Shown: positions 25,277-34,115 of the stretch, piece by piece
How positions within the stretch are numbered: position 1 is the first letter of the stretch
How the letters are laid out: each line of letters starts with the position of its first letter
DNA from: Massilia pinisoli
GTDB taxonomy: Bacteria; Pseudomonadota; Gammaproteobacteria; Burkholderiales; Burkholderiaceae_D
NCBI RefSeq assembly: GCF_024753285.1
Contig: NZ_JANUGW010000013.1
Span: 110,612 to 174,611 of the forward strand
Length of the DNA stretch: 64,000 nucleotides
Direction: 5' to 3'
Made by a program: the position numbers and the translations under genes
The notes under the pieces: model-generated
What the model was told of the DNA's origin: nothing
Databases searched by the model: none
Seen by the model: the letters and a program-made list of their open reading frames with translations, nothing else

Positions 25277-26215
25277 ATGAAATTTAGCCGCAAACTCAGC
25301 CTGTTGACCGTCAGCCTGGCATGCGCATTCGCAGCGCACGCCCAGACCGTAAAAGAAACGCCGAATTCCCAGTTCAAGCCTACCGGCAAGGGCTGGGGCG
25401 AACTCGACAACGTCGCTACCGCGGCGTCGAACGGCAAAGCAGGCGGCGGGGGCAATGCATCGACGCGCAGCAATCTGTCGTACCACGGCGGCCCCGTGAT
25501 GACCGCGCCCAAGAACCTGTATTACATCTGGTACGGCTCGCAATGGGATGCCGCGTCGCAGAACGTGTTGACCAATATCGGCCAGCATCTCGGCGGCTCG
25601 CCTTACTTCAACATCAACTCCACGTATTACGATGCCGCGGGCACGCACGTGCAGAACAGCCTGACCTTGGCCGGCACGACGGCCAACAGCGGCACGTACG
25701 GCACGCAGCTGAGCGACGCGAACATCGCATCGATCGTGTCCGACGCGATCACGTCCGGCAAGCTGCCGGCCGATGCGAACGGCGTGTACGTCGTGCTGAC
25801 CGACCATTCGACCACGGCGACGTCCGGCTTCTGCACGCAGTATTGCGGCTGGCACGACCACACGACGATCAGCGGCAAGGACATCAAGTACGCCTTCGTC
25901 GGCAATGCGGAAACCCAGTGCGCGTCGGCGTGCGGCGCCACCAGCCCGAGCCCGAACAATACGCCGGGTGCCGATGGCGCCGCGAGCGTGCTGGCGCACG
26001 AAGTCGAAGAAGCGGCCACCGATCCGGACCTGAATGCCTGGTATTCGAACCTCGACGGTTCGGAGAACGCCGACAAGTGCGCGTGGAACTTCGGCACGAC
26101 GTCGGTTGCATCGAACGGCGCCCAGTACAACCAGACGTTCGGCACGATGAAATACCTCATCCAGCAGAACTGGCTGATTGCCAGCACCCAGCGTTGCGTG
26201 CAGCATTACCCTTAA
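25277..26215 (+). CDS. Secreted EXORDIUM/phosphate-induced-protein-1-like protein
   Basis: 312 residues. A signal peptide (cleavage near AAHAQ, about 23) precedes a mature protein with KNLYYIWYGSQW, a Thr/Ser/Asn-rich central region and VLAHEVEEAATDPDLNAWY (about 239-257) followed by GSENADKCAWNFGT. This layout resembles the phosphate-induced protein 1 / EXORDIUM family of plants and its bacterial relatives. HEVEE has the look of a metal site, but peptidase activity is not established. Four Cys residues near 178-215 suggest disulfides. AAGGAAAAATA precedes the start. Confidence 0.6.
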   Translation: MKFSRKLSLLTVSLACAFAAHAQTVKETPNSQFKPTGKGWGELDNVATAASNGKAGGGGNASTRSNLSYHGGPVMTAPKNLYYIWYGSQWDAASQNVLTNIGQHLGGSPYFNINSTYYDAAGTHVQNSLTLAGTTANSGTYGTQLSDANIASIVSDAITSGKLPADANGVYVVLTDHSTTATSGFCTQYCGWHDHTTISGKDIKYAFVGNAETQCASACGATSPSPNNTPGADGAASVLAHEVEEAATDPDLNAWYSNLDGSENADKCAWNFGTTSVASNGAQYNQTFGTMKYLIQQNWLIASTQRCVQHYP

Positions 26216-26298
26216 GCGACGGGCCTGATCGCATCGTACGATGAGTATGCGGCGGCCGCGTCCGCGGCCGCTGCTTTTCCCATTTTTATCTTGAGCCT

Positions 26299-26811
26299 AT
26301 GAAACGATTCCTGATTGCGCTGGGCATGCTCGCCGCGTTCGGCGGTGCGCTCGCGGCGGAGCAGGCGACGCCGAGCGGCCGTGGTGCCGTCGTGACGCCG
26401 ACCCGCAACGTCCTCATCTTCACCAAACTGGAAAACGAGTGGCAGGACGCCATCCGGCGCCACGACGCGCAGGCGATCCGGCGCTACGTCACGGACGATT
26501 TCGAGATCCGCGCGAGCCCCACCCCCGGCGTGCCGACCGCGCTCGCCGATGCGCTGGACCAGTGGGGCCGCGCGCCGGCCACGCAATCGTCGATCGGCCA
26601 GATGGCCGTGCACGAGTACGGCGACCTGATGCTGGTGAGCTTCAAGTGGACGCTCGCCGACGGCCCGTCGTACTTCGTCGTCGACGCGTGGAAGCGCGTC
26701 GGCACCGAGTGGAAGGCGACCGTGCGCTATGCGGCGCCGGTGGACGAGAACGCCCCCCTCGTGCCGGGCGTCGTCACGCCCAGCGCACAGTCGGTGCGCA
26801 AGAAGCCTTGA
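26299..26811 (+). CDS. Exported NTF2-like (DUF4440-type) protein
   Basis: 170 residues. A signal peptide spans about 1-19 (LAAFGGALAAE), and an NTF2-like cone fold covers about 35-150 (LENEWQDAIRRHDAQAIRRYVTDDFEIR, then strands ending DAWKRVGTEWKATVRYA). Function unknown. First gene of a three-gene unit with the lipase-chaperone-like and DsbC-like genes: 5 bp separate it from the next start. Confidence 0.7.
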   Translation: MKRFLIALGMLAAFGGALAAEQATPSGRGAVVTPTRNVLIFTKLENEWQDAIRRHDAQAIRRYVTDDFEIRASPTPGVPTALADALDQWGRAPATQSSIGQMAVHEYGDLMLVSFKWTLADGPSYFVVDAWKRVGTEWKATVRYAAPVDENAPLVPGVVTPSAQSVRKKP

Positions 26812-26816
26812 GCGCC

Positions 26817-27548
26817 ATGGCGTCGCTGTTGGACAGCAAAGCGGCGATCGGCCTGGCGTGTGTCGTCGCGATCGCGGTCGGCGCCGGGTCGGTCGTGTGG
26901 CTGCATGGCGACGGTGTCGGACCCGCCGCGGCGCCCACCGCACCGCAGGCCGGTTGGGATGGCCCCATCGGTCCTAGCGTCGTTGCCGCACAGGCGCCGG
27001 CCACGCTGGACGGCCCGCCGCTGACGGATGCCGCGGGCAATCTGCGCATCGACGTGGCCTTGCACACGCTGTTCGACAGCCATCTGGCGAAGCCCGGCGG
27101 CGCCGCGGCCTTGCGTACTTACCTGGACCGCCGCCTCGCGCCGCCCGCGCGCGCGCAGGCCGCCGACCTCGCCGACGCGTACGTGCGCTACCTGCAGGCC
27201 GACGACGCGTTGCGCGCGCGCGTGCGCGTGACGCGGCCCGACCCGTCCGGCCTGAGCGAGGCGCAAGTCGCGGAGCTGCTGGCCTGGCAGCGGGACCGCG
27301 AGCAACTGCGGGCCCGCATGCTGGGCACGGCCGTGGCGCAGGCGTGGTTCGGCGTCGACGATGCCGATTGCCGGATCGCGCTGGAAGACTGGCGCAAGAT
27401 GCGCGCGGCGGTGGGCAGCGACGAGGTGGATTCGAACGAACTGCAAGCGCGCCGCAGGCACGGCGCCGTGCTGGAGCAGGGCCGCAACGAGCGTGCGCAG
27501 GCGTGCGCGCAGCGTCTGCTCGCTGGACATTCTGGAGAAAGACAATGA
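26817..27548 (+). CDS. Short, degenerate lipase-chaperone (Lif)-like membrane protein
   Basis: 243 residues. One N-terminal membrane anchor (about 10-30) precedes a Pro/Ala spacer and a helical region whose pattern (LTDAAGNLRIDVALHTLFDS, then AYVRYLQADDALRA and LLAWQRDREQLRARML...AWFG) follows steric lipase chaperones. Those proteins fold secreted lipases in the periplasm and are about 340 residues long. Here the helical arms are shortened and the Lif motif RxxFDY is changed to LHTLFDS. No lipase gene is adjacent. It ends in an ATGA overlap with the DsbC-like gene. Confidence 0.45.
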   Translation: MASLLDSKAAIGLACVVAIAVGAGSVVWLHGDGVGPAAAPTAPQAGWDGPIGPSVVAAQAPATLDGPPLTDAAGNLRIDVALHTLFDSHLAKPGGAAALRTYLDRRLAPPARAQAADLADAYVRYLQADDALRARVRVTRPDPSGLSEAQVAELLAWQRDREQLRARMLGTAVAQAWFGVDDADCRIALEDWRKMRAAVGSDEVDSNELQARRRHGAVLEQGRNERAQACAQRLLAGHSGERQ

Positions 27549-28273
27549 AGCATCTATTGGCGCTGGCCGCAGCATTGGCCCCCGCATTGGCCGCGACGGC
27601 GAGGGCGCAGGCCGAAACGCCGGACGAGGCGCGCGTGCACAAGCTGGTGGAACCGCGCATGGGCAGCAACGTGAAGGTCGACGCCGTGAGCAAGACGGGC
27701 TATGGCGGCCTGTACGAAGTGCGCGCCGGCGGCGACATCTTTTATACGGATGCAGGCGCGCGCTACATGTTCGTCGGGAAGATCGTCGACCTGACCACGT
27801 TGCAGGACCTCACGCGCGCGCGCGCCGACGAGCTGGCCGCGATCCGCTTTGCCGACCTGCCGCTGGACATGGCGATCAAGACCGTCAAGGGCAACGGCCA
27901 GCGCGTGATGGCCGTGTTCGAGGATCCGAACTGTCCGTACTGCCGCAAGCTGCACCAGACCCTGGGCCAGATCGACAACGTGACCGTCTACACGTTCCTG
28001 CTGAATATCCTGTCGGACGATTCGGCCGCGAAGTCGAAGAACATCTGGTGCGCGCCCGACCGGTCGCTCGCGTGGCAGCAGTGGATGACGGAAGCGAAGC
28101 CGGCACCCGGCGCGTCCGCCGCCTGCATCACGCCGAACGAGCAGGTGCTGGCGCTGGGCCGCAAGCTGCACGTGCAGGGCACGCCGACGATTTATTTCGC
28201 CGACGGTTCGCGCAGCGGCAGCGGCTTCGATGCGGCCACCCTGGAAGCGCGCCTGAACCACGCGGCCCGCTGA
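27545..28273 (+). CDS. DsbC/G-like periplasmic disulfide isomerase
   Basis: 242 residues. A signal peptide (about 1-22) precedes a DsbC-type dimerisation domain (about 25-85) and a thioredoxin domain with active site C130-P-Y-C133 in FEDPNCPYCRK and the cis-Pro loop VQGTPTIYF. Two further Cys (NIWCAPD, AACITPN) match the structural disulfide of DsbC. It repairs wrong disulfides in exported proteins. Translational coupling to the Lif-like gene suggests both serve folding of a secreted client. Confidence 0.88.
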   Translation: MKHLLALAAALAPALAATARAQAETPDEARVHKLVEPRMGSNVKVDAVSKTGYGGLYEVRAGGDIFYTDAGARYMFVGKIVDLTTLQDLTRARADELAAIRFADLPLDMAIKTVKGNGQRVMAVFEDPNCPYCRKLHQTLGQIDNVTVYTFLLNILSDDSAAKSKNIWCAPDRSLAWQQWMTEAKPAPGASAACITPNEQVLALGRKLHVQGTPTIYFADGSRSGSGFDAATLEARLNHAAR

Positions 28274-28276
28274 AAC

Positions 28277-28304
28277 AACAAATGCGCCCGCGGGCGCATT
28301 TGTT
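28277..28304. terminator. Perfect 13-bp inverted repeat between convergent genes
   Basis: AACAAATGCGCCC / GGGCGCATTTGTT with 2 bases between the arms, located between the ends of the DsbC-like gene and parC. The arms end in A/T-rich tracts on both strands, so a bidirectional terminator is likely. Confidence 0.7.
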
Positions 28305-28324
28305 CAGGTCACGACGAAGCGCGG

Positions 28325-30679
28325 TCAGGCGCCGTCGCCGGTGGTGCGCATGGCGAGATCCTTGGCCTTGAGCTTGGCCGACAACGGCTTGCCCTTGTTG
28401 GCGCGCTTGCCGAAGTGCGGCTCCAGGCCGGACGCGAACAGCTCCACCGTACGCGGCTTGTCGCCGGCCCAGGTGCCGACCACGTTCAGGCCCTTCGGGC
28501 TGATCGGCTGAACGGCCAGCAGCTTTTCCTTCGGGTCCAGGCCCATCAGGATCACGCCGCGGCCGCCGTTCTGCAGCACCTTCATCTCGTCGATGCCGAA
28601 CACGAGCACGCGGCCCTTCTCGGACAGGCAGGCGATGGCGCCCGCGTTGTCCGGCACGACGCGCGGCGCCAGCGGCACGGCGCCGTCGTCCAGGGTGATG
28701 AACGATTTACCCCCTTTCAGGCGCGTGATCATGTCGCCGGCCTTCGTGATGAAGCCGAAGCCCGTGGACGTCGCGAGCAGCAGGCGCGTGTCGCCAGTGC
28801 CCGCGAAGTAGTACAGGATGCGGGCGGACGGCGTAGTCCCGCCGCCCGAGATGTCGACGAGCGTCGTGATGGGCACGCCGTCGCCGCGCGCGCCGGGCAG
28901 GGCAGCCACGGGCACGGAATAGACTTTGCCGTTGTCGCCGACGCACAGCAGCGTGTCCACAGTCCTGCATTCGAACGCGCCGTACAGCGAGTCGCCCGCC
29001 TTGAACGTGAACTGGGCCGGATCGTGGCCGACGCCGGTACGCGCGCGCACCCAGCCTTTTTCGGAGACGATGACGGTCACGGGTTCGTCGATGATCTTCT
29101 GCTCGGCCACGGCCTTCTGCGCTTCCTCGATCAAGGTGCGGCGGTCGTCGCCGTACTGCTTCGAGTCGGCTTCGATCTCGCGGATGATCAGGCGCTTCAT
29201 CGACGACGGGTTCTCGAGGATGTCTTCCAGCTTTTCCTTCTCGCCGCGCAGCTCGGCCAACTCCTGCTGGATCTTGATCGCTTCCAGGCGCGCCAGCTGG
29301 CGCAGGCGGATCTCGAGGATGTCCTCGGCCTGGCGGTCGGACAGGCGGAAGCGCTCGATCAGCGCGGCCTTCGGGTCGTCGGAGTTGCGGATGATGTGGA
29401 TGACTTCATCGATGTTCAGCAGGACGGTCTCGCGGCCTTCCAGGATGTGGATGCGGTCGTTGACCTTGCCCAGCCTGAATTCCGTGCGGCGGCGCACGGT
29501 GACGAAACGGTAATCGATCCACTCCTGCAGGATCTCGGACAGGCCCTTCTGGCGCGGGCGGCCGTCGCCGCCGATCATCACGAGGTTGATCGGGGCCGAC
29601 GTTTCCAGCGACGTGTGCGCCAGCAGCATCAGCATGAATTCCGTCTGATCCTGGTTCTTCGACTTCGGCTCGAACACGAGGCGCACCGGCGCTTCGCGGC
29701 CGGATTCGTCGCGCACGGCGTCCAGCGCGCCGAGGATCGTCTGCTTCAACGTGAGCTGCTCGGGCAACAGCGTCTTCTTGCCGACCTTGATCTTCGGGTT
29801 CGTGAGTTCCTCGATCTCTTCCAGCACGCGCTGCGACGACACGCCCGGCGGCAGTTCGGTGACGACGGCCTGCCACTGGCCGCGCGCCAGTTCCTCGATC
29901 TTCCAGCGCGCGCGCACCTTCATCGAACCGCGGCCGGCCGCGTACATGTCGGCGATGTGCGTGGCCGGGGTGATGATCTGGGCGCCGCCCGGATAGTCCG
30001 GACCGGGTATCAAGGTCATCAGCTCGGCGTGCGTGATCTTCGGGTTGCGGATCATCGCGACGGCGGCGGTGGCCACTTCGCGCAGGTTGTGCGACGGGAT
30101 CTCGGTGGCCATGCCGACCGCGATGCCGGACGCGCCGTTCAGCAGCAGCATCGGCAGGCGCGCGGGCAGCGTACGCGGTTCCTCGCTCGAACCGTCGTAG
30201 TTCGGCTGGAAGTCGACGGTGCCCATGTCGATTTCGTCGAGCAGCAGGCGCGAGACAGGCGTGAGGCGCGCTTCCGTGTAACGCATCGCGGCGGCACCGT
30301 CGCCGTCGCGCGAGCCGAAGTTGCCCTGGCCATCGATCAGCGGGTAGCGCAGCGAAAAGTCCTGGGCCATGCGCACGAGGGCGTCGTACACGGACTGGTC
30401 GCCGTGCGGGTGCAGCTTACCGAGCACGTCGCCGACGACGGTCGCGGACTTGCGCGGCTTCGCCGTCGGGCCGAGGCCCAGTTCGTTCATCGAGTACAGG
30501 ATGCGGCGCTGGACGGGCTTCTGGCCGTCCGAGACGTCCGGCAGCGCGCGGCCTTTCACGACCGAGACGGCGTAGTCGAGGTAGGCGCGCTCGGCGAAAG
30601 TCGAGAGCGTCAGCGTCTCGGCATCGTCGCCGCCGCCGCCGGGTGGGGTAGTTTGTTCGAATAAGCTTGCTTGCGTCAT
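28325..30679 (-). CDS. parC: Topoisomerase IV subunit A
   Basis: 784 residues. The catalytic Tyr134 lies in AAMRYTEARL, and the breakage-reunion domain is followed by a C-terminal beta-pinwheel with degenerate blades (about 500-770). ParC decatenates daughter chromosomes with ParE. In the quinolone region the residue after HPHGD is Gln95 instead of the Ser found at E. coli ParC position 80. It lies 132 bp after parE, and the gap contains an inverted pair of palindromic repeats. Confidence 0.97.
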   Translation of the reverse strand: MTQASLFEQTTPPGGGGDDAETLTLSTFAERAYLDYAVSVVKGRALPDVSDGQKPVQRRILYSMNELGLGPTAKPRKSATVVGDVLGKLHPHGDQSVYDALVRMAQDFSLRYPLIDGQGNFGSRDGDGAAAMRYTEARLTPVSRLLLDEIDMGTVDFQPNYDGSSEEPRTLPARLPMLLLNGASGIAVGMATEIPSHNLREVATAAVAMIRNPKITHAELMTLIPGPDYPGGAQIITPATHIADMYAAGRGSMKVRARWKIEELARGQWQAVVTELPPGVSSQRVLEEIEELTNPKIKVGKKTLLPEQLTLKQTILGALDAVRDESGREAPVRLVFEPKSKNQDQTEFMLMLLAHTSLETSAPINLVMIGGDGRPRQKGLSEILQEWIDYRFVTVRRRTEFRLGKVNDRIHILEGRETVLLNIDEVIHIIRNSDDPKAALIERFRLSDRQAEDILEIRLRQLARLEAIKIQQELAELRGEKEKLEDILENPSSMKRLIIREIEADSKQYGDDRRTLIEEAQKAVAEQKIIDEPVTVIVSEKGWVRARTGVGHDPAQFTFKAGDSLYGAFECRTVDTLLCVGDNGKVYSVPVAALPGARGDGVPITTLVDISGGGTTPSARILYYFAGTGDTRLLLATSTGFGFITKAGDMITRLKGGKSFITLDDGAVPLAPRVVPDNAGAIACLSEKGRVLVFGIDEMKVLQNGGRGVILMGLDPKEKLLAVQPISPKGLNVVGTWAGDKPRTVELFASGLEPHFGKRANKGKPLSAKLKAKDLAMRTTGDGA

Positions 30680-30712
30680 GATCTTTTAATGTTCGATTCT
30701 TTTCGGGCCGGA

Positions 30713-30801
30713 ACGCGTGGGCTCGGGGAGCCCACCCTACGTATCATTCCGCGGCGCGATTGATCCGTATATCGTAGGGTGGGCGGCCTCCGCCCACGCG
30801 T
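30713..30801. repeat. Inverted pair of GTAGGGTGGGC...GCCCACGCG repeat units
   Basis: Unit 1 (30713-30741) reads ACGCGTGGGC...GCCCACCCTACG and unit 2 (30773-30801) is its near reverse complement, with 31 bp between. Each unit is itself a hairpin. The pair fills the parE-parC gap and uses the GGGTGGGCGG subtype rather than the GGGTGGACGG subtype seen elsewhere. Confidence 0.8.
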
Positions 30802-30811
30802 TACGCACGTA

Positions 30812-32812
30812 TCAGATATCCGCCTCGGTCTCGTTGCCGTGTTCTTCGAGCCACGCCCGGCGGGCCGCGGCTTCGCCTTTACCCATCAGCATGTTGAAGC
30901 GGGCCGACGATTCGGCCAAGCCGTAGTCGCCGAGCGCCACGGGCAGCAGGCGGCGCGTGTCCGGGTTCATCGTCGTTTCCCACAGCTGCTCGGCGTTCAT
31001 CTCGCCCAGGCCCTTGAAGCGGGAAATGCTCCACACGCCTTCCTTGAGGCCTTCTTTCTTCAGCTTGTCCTCGATGGCGAGCAGCTCACCGTCGTCCAGC
31101 GCGTACAGCTTCTGGATCGGCTTCTTGCCGCGCGCCGGCACGTCGACGCGGTACAGCGGCGGGCGCGCGACGCACACGTGGCCATTCTTGAAGAGGGCCG
31201 GGAAGTGCTTGAAGAACAGGGTCAAGAGCAAGACCTGGATGTGCGAGCCGTCCACGTCCGCATCGGACAGGATGCAGATCTTCCCGTAGCGCAGGCCCGA
31301 CAGGTCCGGGCTGTCGTCCGGGCCGTGCGGGTCGACGCCGATGGCCACCGCGATGTCGTGGATCTCGTTGTTGGCGAACAGGCGGTCGCGGTCCGTTTCC
31401 CACGTGTTCAGGACCTTGCCGCGCAGCGGCAGGATCGCCTGGAATTCCTTGTCGCGGCCCATCTTCGCGGAGCCGCCCGCCGAGTCGCCCTCGACGAGGA
31501 ACAGCTCATTGCGCGTGATGTCCGTCGATTCGCAATCCGTCAGCTTGCCCGGCAAAACGGCGACGCCGGACGATTTCTTCTTCTCGACCTTTTGCAGCGA
31601 GCGGAGGCGCGACTGCGCCTGCTTGATGACGAGTTCCGCCAGCTTGCGGCCGTATTCGACGTGCTGGTTCAGCCACAGTTCAAGCGGCGGCTTGGTGAAC
31701 GTCGACACGAGTTTCACGGCGTCGCGCGAATTCAGGCGTTCCTTCGTCTGGCCCTGGAATTGCGGGTCGAGCACCTTCGCCGACAGCACAAACGAGACGC
31801 GCGCGAACACGTCTTCCGGCAGCAGCTTGACACCTTTCGGCAGCAGCGAGTGCATCTCGACGAAGCCCTTCACGGCGCCGAACAGGCCGTCGCGCAGGCC
31901 CGATTCGTGCGTGCCGCCGCTCGGCGTGGGGATCAGGTTGACGTACGATTCGCGCACGACGGCGCCTTCTTCCGTCCACGCGACGACCCACGCCGCGCCT
32001 TCGCCTTCCGCGAAACCTTCATCGCCCGCGGCCGCGTATTGCGCGCCTTCGAACAGCGGGATCAGGGTCTGGCCGCCGCCCGCCGTCTGCGCCAGCGCTT
32101 CCGTCAGGTAGCCGCGCAGGCCTTCGTCGTAGCGCCAGGTCTGCTTGTCGCCGGTCTTCGCATTGGTTAAGGTGACGGTGACGCCCGGCAGCAGCACGGC
32201 CTTCGAGCGCAGCAGGCGCTGCAGCTCGCTCATCGGGATGTTCGGCGAATCGAAGTATTTACCGTCCGGCCAGGCGGTGACGCGCGTACCGTTCTTCTTG
32301 CCGCCGCGCTCGAACGGTTCCGACGTCAGCGGCTCGATCACGTCGCCGTCGGCGAACACGAGCTTGTGCTGGCCGTTGCCGTCGTCGTCCTTGCGCCACA
32401 CGGTGATTTCGAGACGCTTGGACAGCGCGTTCGTGACGGACACGCCCACGCCGTGCAGGCCGCCGGAGAACGCGTACGCGCCGCCGGAACCCTTGTCGAA
32501 CTTGCCGCCGGCGTGCAGGCGCGTGAACACGATCTCGACCGTGGACACGCCTTCTTCCGGATGCAGGCCGACGGGAATGCCGCGGCCGTCGTCCTCGACG
32601 GTGATGGAACCGTCCGCGTTCATCGTCACATCGATGTTCTTGCAGTAGCCGCCTAGCGCCTCGTCCGAGGCGTTGTCGATCACTTCCTGGATGATGTGCA
32701 GCGGATTCTCGGTGCGGGTGTACATGCCCGGACGCTGCTTGACGGGCTCCAGTCCTTTCAGGACGCGGATGGATGATTCGCTGTAATCGGGTGCGGGTTT
32801 CTTGGTGGCCAT
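30812..32812 (-). CDS. parE: Topoisomerase IV subunit B
   Basis: 666 residues. The GHKL ATPase domain has EVIDNASDEALGG, VEDDGRGIPVG and the ATP-lid region KGSGGAYAFSGGLHGVG; the transducer domain follows, and the TOPRIM domain carries LVEGDSAGGSAK and ILSDADVDGSHI. Supplies ATP-driven gate closure to ParC. It precedes parC on the minus strand, probably in one operon. The 274-bp region upstream is divergent to an amidotransferase gene and contains an SOS-like box. Confidence 0.97.
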   Translation of the reverse strand: MATKKPAPDYSESSIRVLKGLEPVKQRPGMYTRTENPLHIIQEVIDNASDEALGGYCKNIDVTMNADGSITVEDDGRGIPVGLHPEEGVSTVEIVFTRLHAGGKFDKGSGGAYAFSGGLHGVGVSVTNALSKRLEITVWRKDDDGNGQHKLVFADGDVIEPLTSEPFERGGKKNGTRVTAWPDGKYFDSPNIPMSELQRLLRSKAVLLPGVTVTLTNAKTGDKQTWRYDEGLRGYLTEALAQTAGGGQTLIPLFEGAQYAAAGDEGFAEGEGAAWVVAWTEEGAVVRESYVNLIPTPSGGTHESGLRDGLFGAVKGFVEMHSLLPKGVKLLPEDVFARVSFVLSAKVLDPQFQGQTKERLNSRDAVKLVSTFTKPPLELWLNQHVEYGRKLAELVIKQAQSRLRSLQKVEKKKSSGVAVLPGKLTDCESTDITRNELFLVEGDSAGGSAKMGRDKEFQAILPLRGKVLNTWETDRDRLFANNEIHDIAVAIGVDPHGPDDSPDLSGLRYGKICILSDADVDGSHIQVLLLTLFFKHFPALFKNGHVCVARPPLYRVDVPARGKKPIQKLYALDDGELLAIEDKLKKEGLKEGVWSISRFKGLGEMNAEQLWETTMNPDTRRLLPVALGDYGLAESSARFNMLMGKGEAAARRAWLEEHGNETEADI

Positions 32813-32930
32813 GCTTGATCTTCAATCATTCGAATGCTGCGCATTCTATCTTGTCACGCGGCAAATAAGCGAAGCGGGCCGCGCGAGACGTTGTTGTTTT
32901 GGGAGACGGGAAGCGTCGCGCTGGCAAAAC

Positions 32931-32950
32931 AACTGTATGGAAATACAGTA
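32931..32950. promoter_or_regulatory. LexA (SOS)-like box
   Basis: AACTGTATGGAAATACAGTA contains CTGT-N8-ACAG (32933-32948) and agrees with the 20-bp E. coli LexA consensus at 16 positions by hand count. It lies 119 bp upstream of parE (minus) and 137 bp upstream of the amidotransferase start (plus). Confidence 0.5.
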
Positions 32951-33086
32951 TTCTTGCCTGCCGGGCGCAAGTTTGCAAGTCCTCATTGCACGGATTGCCA
33001 AGTCGGCTGCGCTTGAGTTCATTACTAAAACGATATTTTTTACAAATCCGAATCGTGCGCGACCGCCGCAAGGATATATTGAGATC

Positions 33087-34076
33087 ATGGCTCAGGACAA
33101 TGACAAGCACGCTGACAAGCCAAGCGAACCCGACCCGCTGCAGGATGGCCCGTCGGGCCCGCCGCGCGTGCCTGACCGTCGTGCCGGCAACCGCGCGTCG
33201 CGCTACCTGCGCACGGACGACACCCCGCTGAACCTGGCCGGCCGCGTGCTGCGTTCGCGCTGGCGCGCCCTGAGCGACAAATTCAACCGCGACTTCATGC
33301 GGCGCACGCTGCGCATTGGCGTGTCTGCCCGCATCTTCCACCCGGAACCTGGCGCGTTGGGCCTGCGCAGCAAGAACCTGCAATATCTCGAGGAGTCGAT
33401 CGCGCAATGGGTGATGTCGCGCGACGTGCTCGTGTTCATGGTCCCGACCGTCAACACGAACGGGCTGCTCCACCCCAGCAACATCACGATGCGCCATTAC
33501 GCGCGCCACCTGGACGGCCTCGTACTGCAGGGCGGGGCGGACGTATCGCCGATGACGTATTCCGAGACGCCCACGCGCCCCGAGTGGAGCGGCGACCGCG
33601 CGCGCGACGTGTACGAGCTGGAGCTGCTGCACGAATTCGTCGATGCCGGCAAACCCGTGCTCGGCATCTGTCGCGGCTGCCAGCTGATCAACGTCGCGTT
33701 CGGCGGCACCCTGCACCAGGACGTGGCCACGGACGTCCCCGGCGCCCAGCCGCACGTGCACGACTTGTACGATGCGCACCGCCACGCCATCGTGTTCCCG
33801 CAGGGCTCGTCGCTGCGCAAGATGTTTCCCAGGCACGAGCGCGCCGTCGTGAACTCGATCCACCACCAGGCCGTCAAGGACCTCGGGCGCGACATCCACG
33901 TGGAAGCGATGTCGGAGCCCGACGGCATCGTCGAGGCCATCCGCTACCAGCGCGCGCCGTTCGTGATGGGCCTGCAGTGGCATCCCGAATTCCACCGCGC
34001 CAAGGGCGGCGACCTGCTCGACTGCACGCCCGTGCTGGACGAATTCCTGCGCGCGGCGCGCGAAACCAGGCTCTGA
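33087..34076 (+). CDS. Class I glutamine amidotransferase / gamma-glutamyl-GABA hydrolase-like
   Basis: 329 residues. A polar N-terminal extension of about 75 residues precedes a class I GATase domain with nucleophile Cys195 in LGICRGCQL and His299/Glu301 in GLQWHPEF. The domain resembles PuuD-type hydrolases that remove gamma-glutamyl groups in putrescine breakdown, but no puu genes are nearby and the extension is unusual. The start is uncertain: the frame stays open upstream to an ATG at 32937 inside the SOS-like box. ATG 33087 is preferred for lack of homology before it. Confidence 0.8.
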   Translation: MAQDNDKHADKPSEPDPLQDGPSGPPRVPDRRAGNRASRYLRTDDTPLNLAGRVLRSRWRALSDKFNRDFMRRTLRIGVSARIFHPEPGALGLRSKNLQYLEESIAQWVMSRDVLVFMVPTVNTNGLLHPSNITMRHYARHLDGLVLQGGADVSPMTYSETPTRPEWSGDRARDVYELELLHEFVDAGKPVLGICRGCQLINVAFGGTLHQDVATDVPGAQPHVHDLYDAHRHAIVFPQGSSLRKMFPRHERAVVNSIHHQAVKDLGRDIHVEAMSEPDGIVEAIRYQRAPFVMGLQWHPEFHRAKGGDLLDCTPVLDEFLRAARETRL

Positions 34077-34115
34077 ATCCGCTTGCCTTCGTTCGTCTTC
34101 CGCCTCATAATCTAA

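Noticed and set aside
32937..33086. Upstream ATG at 32937 as the amidotransferase start
   Set aside because: It lies inside the SOS-like box, and the added 50 residues show no conserved pattern.
33087..34076. PuuD as part of a putrescine catabolic operon
   Set aside because: No other puu genes nearby, and the N-terminal extension is unlike PuuD, so only the family-level call is kept.
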